Below are positions 1-6,266 of a DNA stretch of 7,821 nt, piece by piece. The translations under genes and the position numbers were made by a program. The notes beneath the pieces are model-generated. The model saw only the letters and a program-made list of their open reading frames with translations, ran no database searches and was not told the origin of the DNA. Numbering within the stretch: the first letter of the stretch is position 1; every line of letters starts with the position of its first letter. Source of the DNA: an uncultured Clostridia bacterium (lineage in GTDB: Bacteria > Bacillota > Clostridia > Oscillospirales > Ruminococcaceae); the NCBI GenBank assembly GCA_938014915.1, contig CALLQQ010000057.1:1-7821 (forward strand), in the 5' to 3' direction.

Positions 1-8
1 ATCGCTCG

Positions 9-37
9 AAACCACTGGTTAATACCAGTGGTTTTTT
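9..37. terminator. Hairpin terminator, probably bidirectional
   Basis: The arms 9-18 (AAACCACTGG) and 25-34 (CCAGTGGTTT) pair perfectly over 10 bp around a 6-base loop (TTAATA). On the plus strand the T-run continues to 37, giving a good intrinsic terminator for a gene entering from the left. On the minus strand, just past the stop codon at 42-44, the hairpin is followed only by the TTT of its own arm and then CGAG, so it is a weaker terminator there. Its place right after the last gene suggests it closes this operon and also a convergent neighbour outside the window; that neighbour is inferred. Confidence 0.75.
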
Positions 38-41
38 GCAT

Positions 42-668
42 TTAACCATTGCCGAATTCTTCTACCACTCTTCTTAATTCTTCTTCAACACATGAGTAGA
101 ATAAGGTGAATAGGATATCTACTGCACCTAAAAGATAGATGTTCTTATTGGTAATTGTCGATACCGCCGGCACATATTGATAGATATATGTTTTATACCA
201 ATCCGCATTATATGGGGGGATTTCCTTACCGCTACGGACCATGCGGCGAATGCCGTTATAGCTGATGGGAATGGCATCTTCATAATTGGCGGCTCCTTTA
301 CTAACAACTATCTCATAAATCTTTTTCAGCTGCGAATCGCTCAGCACTTTTCCACGGGCTTTTATTCGTTTCAATGTCGGTATTCGCACCGCAAAGCTAT
401 ATACAATTAGAGATAGGACCCTGTCATATTCGGGGGAATTCATCTCGGCGCATTTGAAGTTATTTATGCGTAGTCCCATATTATCAAGCGCCTTTATATC
501 CGTAACATTATTTAGCACGACTTTAAGTAAATCCTTTATATCACAATTGTAGAAGTCCTCATCGGCAAGCGCATATATATGTTTTATCGTGTTAAATAAA
601 TTTACTCCCGATTTCACAATTACTTCTGCAATTGTAGTCAGTGCTATTCTGTCACTCTTAAATTCCAT
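42..668 (-). CDS. Hypothetical protein at the end of the rnf operon
   Basis: I do not recognise this 208-residue protein. It appears soluble and mixed or mainly helical: there is no signal peptide, a basic patch RIKARGK (101-107), another around RRMVRSGK (141-148), and one hydrophobic stretch NIYLLGAVDILFTLFYS (176-192) followed by an acidic-basic C-terminal helix. Its three cysteines (C42, C73, C193) form no metal motif. The start is the ATG at 668, only 5 bases after a strong GAGGAGG (674-680). An upstream in-frame TTG at 695 would place that ribosome site inside the gene. It sits 27 bases after rnfB on the same strand and so is probably cotranscribed with it. Whether it serves Rnf assembly, regulation or an unrelated job cannot be told from the sequence. 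Confidence 0.8.
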   Translation of the reverse strand: MEFKSDRIALTTIAEVIVKSGVNLFNTIKHIYALADEDFYNCDIKDLLKVVLNNVTDIKALDNMGLRINNFKCAEMNSPEYDRVLSLIVYSFAVRIPTLKRIKARGKVLSDSQLKKIYEIVVSKGAANYEDAIPISYNGIRRMVRSGKEIPPYNADWYKTYIYQYVPAVSTITNKNIYLLGAVDILFTLFYSCVEEELRRVVEEFGNG

Positions 669-673
669 TTGTG

Positions 674-680
674 CCTCCTC
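674..680 (-). promoter_or_regulatory. Ribosome binding site deciding the start of the last gene
   Basis: GAGGAGG on the minus strand, 5 bases before the ATG at 668. It selects this ATG over an in-frame TTG at 695 that lies upstream of the site. Confidence 0.85.
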
Positions 681-695
681 AAAAGATGTCAGCAA

Positions 696-1487
696 TTATC
701 CATTGTGAATACATTTCACGGGGCAAACCTCTACACAAACACCGCACAATGTGCATTTATCATAATCAATAGATGCTAGATTATCCACTACTTTAATTGC
801 ATCGTATTCGCATTTACGTTCGCAAATCTTGCACCCGATACAGCCGTTATCGCAATTGAGTCTTGTTGCTTTTCCCGTATCGGTCGATAAGCATTTAACA
901 TCGATAACTTTCGTTGCGTCTTTCATCACAATCAAATCGTTCGGGCATGCTGGTGCGCACATTCCGCAACCGGTGCATTTCTCACTATCAATGACTGCAA
1001 TGCCATCCTGAATGGAAATTGCATCGAACATACACTCATCTATACAGTCACCATAACCTAGGCAACCATGTTTACATTGCCCTTTACCATTATAGAATCG
1101 GTTAACTGCATTGCAAGTTTCAATACCGGTATATTCATATTTCTCGTCCGTTGCTTCACAATCGCCGCCGCAACGCACATATGCAACATGTTCAATCACA
1201 TCTAAGTATCCGGTGCCAAGGATCTCGCTAATCTTCTCAGATGTGGAATCCCCGCCCGGCTTACATAAATTCGATGGTGCCTCACCCGATACGACTGCCT
1301 CGGCATATGGCTCACACCCCGAATATCCGCACGCACCGCAATTTATCCCCGGCAATGCGTCGGTTACTTTTTCGATTCTCTCATCGGCCTTTACTTCGAA
1401 CACCTTAGATGCTATTGTTAGAAGCGCCCCAGCGATGAGGCCAACTGCCGCAAAAATTAAAATCGGCAAAATATATATTTCAAACAC
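696..1487 (-). CDS. rnfB: Rnf complex subunit RnfB, ferredoxin-accepting multi-[4Fe-4S] protein
   Basis: RnfB is the electron entry point, oxidising reduced ferredoxin at the cytoplasmic face. The 263-residue protein has an N-terminal membrane anchor (about 5-27). A four-Cys Fe-S domain follows (C50, C53, C58, C75; motif INCGACGYSGC). Then come two double-cluster ferredoxin modules: C138/C142/C148/C152 with C171/C174/C177/C181, and C212/C216/C219/C222/C226 with C245/C248/C251/C255. That is enough for about five clusters. Additional cysteines are C106, C110, C125, C199 and C259. It is longer than the roughly 190-residue proteobacterial RnfB because of the second ferredoxin module, as in clostridial forms. 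The start is GTG, 7 bases after AAGGAG (1495-1500). It lies 46 bases after rnfA and is the last rnf gene. Confidence 0.96.
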   Translation of the reverse strand: MFEIYILPILIFAAVGLIAGALLTIASKVFEVKADERIEKVTDALPGINCGACGYSGCEPYAEAVVSGEAPSNLCKPGGDSTSEKISEILGTGYLDVIEHVAYVRCGGDCEATDEKYEYTGIETCNAVNRFYNGKGQCKHGCLGYGDCIDECMFDAISIQDGIAVIDSEKCTGCGMCAPACPNDLIVMKDATKVIDVKCLSTDTGKATRLNCDNGCIGCKICERKCEYDAIKVVDNLASIDYDKCTLCGVCVEVCPVKCIHNG

Positions 1488-1494
1488 GGCTTAA

Positions 1495-1500
1495 CTCCTT
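1495..1500 (-). promoter_or_regulatory. Ribosome binding site of rnfB (GTG start)
   Basis: AAGGAG on the minus strand, 7 bases before the GTG at 1487. It supports a non-ATG start for rnfB, and the N-terminal membrane anchor begins directly after it. Confidence 0.85.
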
Positions 1501-1533
1501 ATTGACATAATCACGTTAATAACGCAAATCGAA

Positions 1534-2109
1534 TTACACAATACCGCCAAATCCCATGAATGCAAGCGACACTATCGCCGCTGCAATCAATGTTGCTGGC
1601 ACTCCCTTAAACATTTTCGGTATATCCTTACCCTGCATACTTGTTCGAACACCTGCAAATAGCATTAATGCTAGGAGGAATCCCAGTCCTGCACCGAACG
1701 ATAACGCAATTGCCTTGCCGAATCCTAATCCCTCATCGATATTGATAAGTGTGACACCTAGCACCGCGCAATTCGTCGTTATAAGTGGTAGGAATACACC
1801 TAATCCCTTATATAGTGGTGGGAGTTTTTTCTTTATCGCCATCTCAACTATCTGCACGAATAGTGCAATTATGAGAATGAACATCATCGTTCTAAGATAA
1901 TCAAGACCGAGCGGCTCTAAGATGAATTTATAAATAGGGAATGTTACTGCCGTCGCCGCTACCATGACGAAAGTTACCGCAATCCCCATACCGAATGCGC
2001 TATCATTCCTTTTTGACACTCCTAAAAAGGGGCAAACGCCAAGGAATCTAGTCAGCACGAAGTTGTCGACTAGAATAGCGCTGATAATTATGACCATAAT
2101 TTCTTTCAC
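1534..2109 (-). CDS. rnfA: Rnf complex subunit RnfA, membrane core subunit
   Basis: RnfA (NqrE/RnfA family) forms the intramembrane core with RnfE. The 191-residue length is typical. Family motifs are FVLTRFLGVCPFLGVSK (17-33) with C26, and PLITTNCAVLGV (108-119) with C114; these cysteines are the expected ligands of the intramembrane iron-sulfur cluster. About six hydrophobic helices run through the protein. The start is a GTG at 2109. It is supported by the family N-terminus (hydrophobic helix, then ILVxNFVL) although the ribosome site is poor: GGTG (2116-2119) at 6 bases and AAAGG (2122-2126) at 12. An ATG four codons in has no better site. One oddity is Asp15 in LVDNFVL, where relatives I recall mostly have Asn. 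Confidence 0.95.
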   Translation of the reverse strand: MKEIMVIIISAILVDNFVLTRFLGVCPFLGVSKRNDSAFGMGIAVTFVMVAATAVTFPIYKFILEPLGLDYLRTMMFILIIALFVQIVEMAIKKKLPPLYKGLGVFLPLITTNCAVLGVTLINIDEGLGFGKAIALSFGAGLGFLLALMLFAGVRTSMQGKDIPKMFKGVPATLIAAAIVSLAFMGFGGIV

Positions 2110-2135
2110 TGCTTACACCGACCTTTCGCAAATTG

Positions 2136-2789
2136 CTAATCTGATTCGGACACTCCGCAAGCGCCCTTTGATGGGCAGCTCCCACATTCGATTTTCTCAG
2201 GCGGTACACGACTAGCGAATTTATTCACTACCGCTATAACAACACCTAGAACGAAGAATCCACCTGCGGGTAGAATGAAAATCTGCATTGTTGGTAAATT
2301 GCCGGGTAGGGTATATCCGAATATCTTGCCACTGCCGAATATCTCACGAATTGCACCGATGATGATTAATGCACCGGTAAATCCTATTCCCATACCTAGA
2401 CCGTCTAAAATTGAAGTGAAAACTCTATTTTTACTAGCAAAAACTTCCGCCCTGCCGAGTATGATGCAATTGACCACGATCAGCGATAGGAATAGTCCTA
2501 GTGATTCGTATAACTGTGGTAGGTATGCCCCCATTAGGAAGCTAACCAATGTTACGAATCCTGCTATAATTACAATGAATGACGGTAATCTGACCTGTTC
2601 GGGAATGAAATTCTTTAATAGGCTAATTACGATATTTGAGCATACAAGAACAAAAGTTGTCGCAAGCCCCATTCCCAGCCCGTTGATAGCCATTGTTGTA
2701 ATGGCGAGCGTCGGGCACATTCCAAGTAATCCAAATAGCACTGGATTCTCTTTTATAATTCCTTTTGTCAGCTCATGAATCTTACTCAT
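2136..2789 (-). CDS. rnfE: Rnf complex subunit RnfE, membrane core subunit with Cys-rich tail
   Basis: RnfE is an NqrD/RnfE-family integral membrane subunit that pairs with RnfA. In studied Rnf/Nqr complexes the pair holds an iron-sulfur cluster in the membrane between conserved cysteines. Here these are C25 in LLGMCPTLAIT (21-31) and C108 in VVNCIILGRAEVFASKN (105-121). About six hydrophobic segments cover residues 15-190. After the last helix comes a soluble tail with C202-x2-C205-x5-C211 (2157-2186), which is not part of the core family fold. The start is the ATG at 2789, placed 6 bases after AAGGAGG (2796-2802). An in-frame TTG further upstream would read through the ribosome site as an Arg-rich stretch and is unlikely. 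The gene overlaps the end of rnfG by 8 bases and precedes rnfA by 26. Confidence 0.95.
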   Translation of the reverse strand: MSKIHELTKGIIKENPVLFGLLGMCPTLAITTMAINGLGMGLATTFVLVCSNIVISLLKNFIPEQVRLPSFIVIIAGFVTLVSFLMGAYLPQLYESLGLFLSLIVVNCIILGRAEVFASKNRVFTSILDGLGMGIGFTGALIIIGAIREIFGSGKIFGYTLPGNLPTMQIFILPAGGFFVLGVVIAVVNKFASRVPPEKIECGSCPSKGACGVSESD

Positions 2790-3327
2790 TAGCTGCCTCC
2801 TTCGCCTGCTCAAATGCCTCTATTGCCGCATTGACACCATCTATCATACCATCTGAAGAAGATGTCGCCCCGGATATAACTTCAATCTCATCATCGCCGC
2901 TTGCACTAGCTACACCTTTTAATGTTTGTGATTTGCCGACGAACTGTGAAATGAAGCTATCTTCCTCAACTTTTGTACCAAGTCCGGGCGTTTCAGCATT
3001 ATTTACTACGGAAACTCCCTCAATTTCGCCGTCCATATTCATTCCAACTAGAATGTTCAGCCCGTCTTTGACATAGCCGCTTGCAATAACTTCAATGGCA
3101 ATGCCATCTCCCGACTCCGCTTTAATAACCTTGCTTATTCCCTCAATTTTAGTATCGACGATTGTATATTCACCGTCGCCCAATACATCAATGCAAGCCT
3201 GTTCAAGCTCCTCTGTTAATACGCCCTCATTATCTACATTGGTGAGGTTGTATGTAACGATAAGAGCGGCGGCAACTACAAGACATATTGTCATCAGCAC
3301 GAGTGCTGGCTTAATCTTATCAAACAT
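2782..3327 (-). CDS. rnfG: Rnf complex subunit RnfG, covalent-FMN protein
   Basis: RnfG is anchored by one membrane helix and exposes an FMN_bind domain outside the membrane, relaying electrons through covalently bound FMN. The 181-residue protein has a membrane segment at about 8-26, the family motif ETPGLGTK (112-119), and the flavinylation motif SGATSSS (152-158). Thr155 (codon ACA at 2863-2865) is the expected FMN acceptor for ApbE. Upstream in-frame TTG (3345) and ATG (3333) are possible starts. AAAGGA (3337-3342) lies 9 bases from the ATG at 3327 and only 3 from the one at 3333, so 3327 is favoured. The 3' end overlaps rnfE by 8 bases, a sign of coupled translation. Confidence 0.95.
   Translation of the reverse strand: MFDKIKPALVLMTICLVVAAALIVTYNLTNVDNEGVLTEELEQACIDVLGDGEYTIVDTKIEGISKVIKAESGDGIAIEVIASGYVKDGLNILVGMNMDGEIEGVSVVNNAETPGLGTKVEEDSFISQFVGKSQTLKGVASASGDDEIEVISGATSSSDGMIDGVNAAIEAFEQAKEAANE
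2796..2802 (-). promoter_or_regulatory. Ribosome binding site of rnfE, inside rnfG
   Basis: AAGGAGG on the minus strand, 6 bases before the ATG at 2789 and located within the last codons of rnfG. It fixes the rnfE start and the 8-base overlap with rnfG. Confidence 0.88.
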
Positions 3328-3336
3328 AATCATATT

Positions 3337-3342
3337 TCCTTT
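3337..3342 (-). promoter_or_regulatory. Ribosome binding site of rnfG
   Basis: AAAGGA on the minus strand lies 9 bases before the ATG at 3327 and only 3 before the ATG at 3333, favouring 3327 as the start. It also excludes the TTG at 3345, which lies upstream of it. Confidence 0.7.
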
Positions 3343-3345
3343 CAA

Positions 3346-4293
3346 CTAACTTTGTGATTTTACCATGCCGAATGGTCTAGTACGAGTTAATCTATCGATA
3401 TGCGGTGTTAGTATATTCATAAATAGAATTGAGAATGAAACTCCCTCAGGTGCCGATCCCAGCGCCCTAATTGCGTATGTTATCACACCGCAACCAATGC
3501 CGAATATCAACTTCCCAATTGGATTCAGCGGCGTTGTCGAATAATCCGTCGCCATGAATATTGCACCGATTAATAGCCCACCCATTAGCACTTGGTTAAT
3601 CGCATTATCACCCGTGATTAATGCAAGTCCTGCAACTGTGCCAATGAATGCAAGTGGTGTAATTGGTGATATTACACGTCTGCAAACAAGATATATCCCG
3701 CCGATTATAAGTGCGACCGCACTTGTTTCCCCGATACAGCCACTATGATTTCCTAGGAAAAGTTGCATCATTGATGGGAATTCAGCAGCCGATGCGTCCA
3801 CCGCAAGTGGTGATGCCGTCGCAACAGCATCTATATGCGATGTGCCACTCCTGAAGAAGAAAGGCTCCACCCACTTCGTCATTTGAGATGTGAACGATAA
3901 TGCTAGAACAATCCTAGCCGTGATAGCAGGATTCGCGAAGTTTTGACCTATTCCGCCAAAAAGCTCCTTCACGATTACAATGGCAATGAAACTACCGATA
4001 ACTGCTATATATAGCGGCAATGTCGGGGGAAGATTGAATGCAAGCAGAAGTCCCGTAACAACGGCGCTTAAATCCCCGACAGTCTGCTCCTTTTTCATCA
4101 CGATTCTAACTAAAAATTCAAATACTACACAACTTATTACACATACTGCGACTAATGTTATCGCCCATAATCCGAATAAGAATGCCGATACTACAAGTGC
4201 AGGTGCAAGTGCAATTATTACATCGAGCATTATCTTCCTTGTTGTGATGTTTTTTCTAATATGGGGCGATGGCTCTACAATAAGTTTTTGCAA
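3346..4293 (-). CDS. rnfD: Rnf complex subunit RnfD, covalent-flavin membrane subunit
   Basis: RnfD is a polytopic membrane subunit of the NqrB/RnfD family that carries a covalent FMN and takes part in ion translocation. The protein (315 residues from the chosen start) shows the family opening LIVEPSPHIR (4-13), many membrane segments, GGIGQNFANPA (113-123) and the C-terminal region MATDYSTTPLNPIGK (247-261). The flavin-attachment region reads DAVATASPLA (155-164), where relatives have DAVxSATPL; the acceptor position is therefore Ser161 instead of Thr. Two adjacent TTG codons can start it. GGAGG (4301-4305) is 7 bases from the TTG at 4293 and only 4 from the one at 4296, so I chose 4293. It follows rnfC by 17 bases, and its TAG is 18 bases before rnfG. 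Confidence 0.95.
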   Translation of the reverse strand: MQKLIVEPSPHIRKNITTRKIMLDVIIALAPALVVSAFLFGLWAITLVAVCVISCVVFEFLVRIVMKKEQTVGDLSAVVTGLLLAFNLPPTLPLYIAVIGSFIAIVIVKELFGGIGQNFANPAITARIVLALSFTSQMTKWVEPFFFRSGTSHIDAVATASPLAVDASAAEFPSMMQLFLGNHSGCIGETSAVALIIGGIYLVCRRVISPITPLAFIGTVAGLALITGDNAINQVLMGGLLIGAIFMATDYSTTPLNPIGKLIFGIGCGVITYAIRALGSAPEGVSFSILFMNILTPHIDRLTRTRPFGMVKSQS

Positions 4294-4300
4294 CAAAATC

Positions 4301-4305
4301 CCTCC
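4301..4305 (-). promoter_or_regulatory. Ribosome binding site of rnfD (tandem TTG starts)
   Basis: GGAGG (within AGGGAGGGA) on the minus strand, between the rnfC stop and two adjacent TTG codons at 4296 and 4293. No ATG or GTG is near enough, so rnfD must begin at TTG; the spacing of 7 favours the one at 4293. Confidence 0.75.
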
Positions 4306-4310
4306 CTAAT

Positions 4311-5639
4311 TTATTTAACCGTCCGCATCTTTTTCTTTGCGCTCTTTACCATATGCTTTGAGATTTGGTGCTTTTCAGCGAGCCGCCTCTTTGCCGGGCA
4401 TACATACGAACAATTCCCGCAATTAATGCATATATTCACACGCAGTCCTATCAGCGCATCAATATCATTCATATCATGCGCCCTCTCAAGTTCGACCGGC
4501 ATGAGATTAACCGGACACGCCCTAATGCAATCACCGCACCGTATACATGATGTTGTATGCGGTGGATTAGATTCTTTAAATAGTAGAATTGCATTATTAT
4601 TCTTAACAATGGGCGAATCCATATTCGCAAAGGATAGCCCCATCATTGGTCCGCCTGCTAATACCGCCTTAGGATCTATATCTTTATCGCAAGAATGTTC
4701 AAATATATCTGAAATTAATGTTCCAATTGGCACGATTAAATTCAGCGGCTTATCAATGCAATCGCCATCAATTGTTAGGCGGCGAGTTATGAGCGGCATT
4801 CCCGTCTTTAAGTATCTATATACAGTTCCAATTGTCGATACATTCAGCACAATTACATTCTTATCAATCGGGTATTCATCTTCATTTATTACTTTCCCCG
4901 TTATCGCATGAATTAGCATTTTTTCAGCGCCGAGGGGATATGCAGTCTTTAAAGTTCTAACTTCTATCCTTCCATCACTTGCAATTTCCCTTAGATGCTT
5001 GATAGCATCGGGCTTATTACTTTCGATGCCTATTACCGCCTTAGGAATACCTAACACATCTAGCAGGACTTTTATTCCGCCGATTATATCTTCACCATTC
5101 TCCATCATTTCACGATAGTCGGAACATATATACGGTTCACACTCCGCACCATTTATCAGCAATGTTTCAATCGAGCATTTGTCTTTATCGAATGTAAATT
5201 TCGCATGGGTGGGGAATCCAGCGCCACCAAGCCCGACTGCACCGCTATCACGCATTGCCTTGATTAAATCATCACGGCTGATTTTACTTAAATCGCCCGT
5301 GAATGGCGGCTTCACTGTGTCATCAATGGCATCGTTATCCTTGCCATTACTTTCTATAACTACCGCCTTGCATAGTTCGCCAGTAATGGGCATGTAATCG
5401 ACAATTTCACGCACTGTCCCCGATATGCTTGCGTGAACAGGGGCGGAAATTTCTGCATCACTATCGGCAATTACTTGCCCTACCTTAACTTCATCCCCGA
5501 CTTTAACAATTATATCGCAGTTACATCCAATATGTTGTGATGTGGGTATTACAACCTTTTGAACACCGCTTATATTCGTTGACTCTACATTCTGCGCCCT
5601 TTTTTGATGGGGGAGCTTGATGTAATTGAGTTTCCTCAT
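4311..5639 (-). CDS. rnfC: Rnf complex subunit RnfC (NADH/FMN- and [4Fe-4S]-binding)
   Basis: RnfC is the peripheral cytoplasmic subunit that reduces NAD+ in the ferredoxin:NAD+ oxidoreductase. The 442-residue protein starts with a barrel-sandwich-like region (about 35-95). It then carries the glycine-rich nucleotide motif SGAVGLGGAGFPTHAKF (132-148) and the FMN-site motif NGAECEPYICSDYR (163-176), both shared with NuoF-type subunits, and YPLGAEK (234-240). Two ferredoxin-type clusters follow: C365-x2-C368-x2-C371-x3-C375 and C404-x2-C407-x2-C410-x3-C414. The tail is short and basic, as in clostridial RnfC, without the long Ala/Lys repeat of many gammaproteobacterial forms. The ATG is preceded by GAAAGGTG (5649-5656), 9 bases away. 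It is the first of the six rnf genes. Confidence 0.97.
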   Translation of the reverse strand: MRKLNYIKLPHQKRAQNVESTNISGVQKVVIPTSQHIGCNCDIIVKVGDEVKVGQVIADSDAEISAPVHASISGTVREIVDYMPITGELCKAVVIESNGKDNDAIDDTVKPPFTGDLSKISRDDLIKAMRDSGAVGLGGAGFPTHAKFTFDKDKCSIETLLINGAECEPYICSDYREMMENGEDIIGGIKVLLDVLGIPKAVIGIESNKPDAIKHLREIASDGRIEVRTLKTAYPLGAEKMLIHAITGKVINEDEYPIDKNVIVLNVSTIGTVYRYLKTGMPLITRRLTIDGDCIDKPLNLIVPIGTLISDIFEHSCDKDIDPKAVLAGGPMMGLSFANMDSPIVKNNNAILLFKESNPPHTTSCIRCGDCIRACPVNLMPVELERAHDMNDIDALIGLRVNICINCGNCSYVCPAKRRLAEKHQISKHMVKSAKKKMRTVK

Positions 5640-5648
5640 TAAATGTCA

Positions 5649-5656
5649 CACCTTTC
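5649..5656 (-). promoter_or_regulatory. Ribosome binding site of rnfC
   Basis: GAAAGGTG on the minus strand, 9 bases before the ATG at 5639. It follows a run of eight T's in the 42-base gap after the Gx-transporter gene. No hairpin precedes that run, so it is not read as a terminator. Confidence 0.65.
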
Positions 5657-5681
5657 AAAAAAAATAATCTATATAAATGCA

Positions 5682-6218
5682 CTATTTCGGTCTATATTCG
5701 CTAACACGCTTAATCGCTGGCATAACAGCACGGAGCGTTATTCCCGTTACGACACCAGCGCCCACCCCCGATAAAAGAAGAATCGGGAAGTAATATAACG
5801 TATATGCCGATTTAGTCAGCCATGATGCTAGTAGCAATTGCCCAGTATTATGGGCTACTGCACCGGCAACACTTATAATGAGATAGCTAATCTTCCCTCT
5901 ACCCAGCCATAGAAGAAGAACCATAATCAGCACGGAAGAAACTCCGCCCGTCAATGCTAGCATTGATGCAATTAGTCCCCTTGTTAATAGGGTGAAGAAT
6001 GCTTTTAGCATAACTATAGCCGCAGTCGGCTTCACTCCCATGAAGAACAGGCAATACATCGTTACAATATTAGATAATCCTAATTTCACACCTGCGAATA
6101 ACTGTGCTGGGGTAATCATATTCTCAACCATCGATAGCACTATTGCTAGTGCAAATAAGATTGCTGTCAATACTATTTTATATGTTAATTCTCTGCGTCT
6201 ATATTGAGAGTCCGGCAT
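5682..6218 (-). CDS. Gx transporter family protein (ECF S-component-like; Hpre_diP_synt_I)
   Basis: A 178-residue integral membrane protein with five to six hydrophobic segments (about 13-33, 45-62, 65-80, 85-105, 110-133 and 141-163). The stretches GVKLGLSNIV (43-52) and AVAHNTGQLL (120-129) match the family historically named heptaprenyl diphosphate synthase component I (PF07456) and now called Gx transporter. The fold and size resemble substrate-binding S components of ECF vitamin transporters. No EcfA or EcfT gene is present in the window, so it would need shared energising subunits or act alone. The ATG follows GGAAGGG (6226-6232) at 7 bases. It lies 48 bases after the NusG_II gene and 42 before rnfC. 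A role in moving flavin or a flavin precursor across the membrane for ApbE is plausible but inferred; the prenyl-synthase name should not be taken as function. Confidence 0.87.
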   Translation of the reverse strand: MPDSQYRRRELTYKIVLTAILFALAIVLSMVENMITPAQLFAGVKLGLSNIVTMYCLFFMGVKPTAAIVMLKAFFTLLTRGLIASMLALTGGVSSVLIMVLLLWLGRGKISYLIISVAGAVAHNTGQLLLASWLTKSAYTLYYFPILLLSGVGAGVVTGITLRAVMPAIKRVSEYRPK

Positions 6219-6266
6219 ATTCGATCCCTTCCAATTAAATGCAATATGTCGCTCACGGCATAAATG

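Noticed and set aside
1514..1524. Short dyad CGTTAATAACG between rnfA and rnfB
   Set aside because: The 5-bp arms with a 1-base centre cannot form a hairpin, and nothing marks it as an operator; such a dyad is common by chance.
1502..1530. TTGACA on the plus strand in the rnfA-rnfB gap, as a possible promoter
   Set aside because: The sequence at 17-base spacing (CAAATC) is not a -10 box, and no plus-strand gene follows.
2065..4293. Reading the membrane subunits as Na+-NQR (nqrB, C, D, E) instead of Rnf
   Set aside because: The cluster has an RnfB with ferredoxin modules and an RnfC with two [4Fe-4S] motifs, and has no nqrA or nqrF, so it is Rnf.
4261..4911. Long plus-strand open frame (216 codons) opposite rnfC
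   Set aside because: It lies almost entirely antisense to rnfC, whose motifs are unmistakable; it lacks a recognisable domain and its start lies inside rnfD. The other plus-strand frames over 60 codons (for example 1111-1494, 2275-2778 and 7056-7604) are rejected for the same reason.
5657..5664. Run of eight T's (minus strand) between the Gx gene and rnfC, as a possible terminator
   Set aside because: No GC-rich stem precedes it, and the rnfC ribosome site follows directly, so it is just an AT-rich spacer.
5682..6218. Naming this gene heptaprenyl diphosphate synthase component I (hepS/hepT-like)
   Set aside because: It is a polytopic membrane protein with no prenyl-synthase catalytic motif such as DDxxD; that name is a legacy family label.
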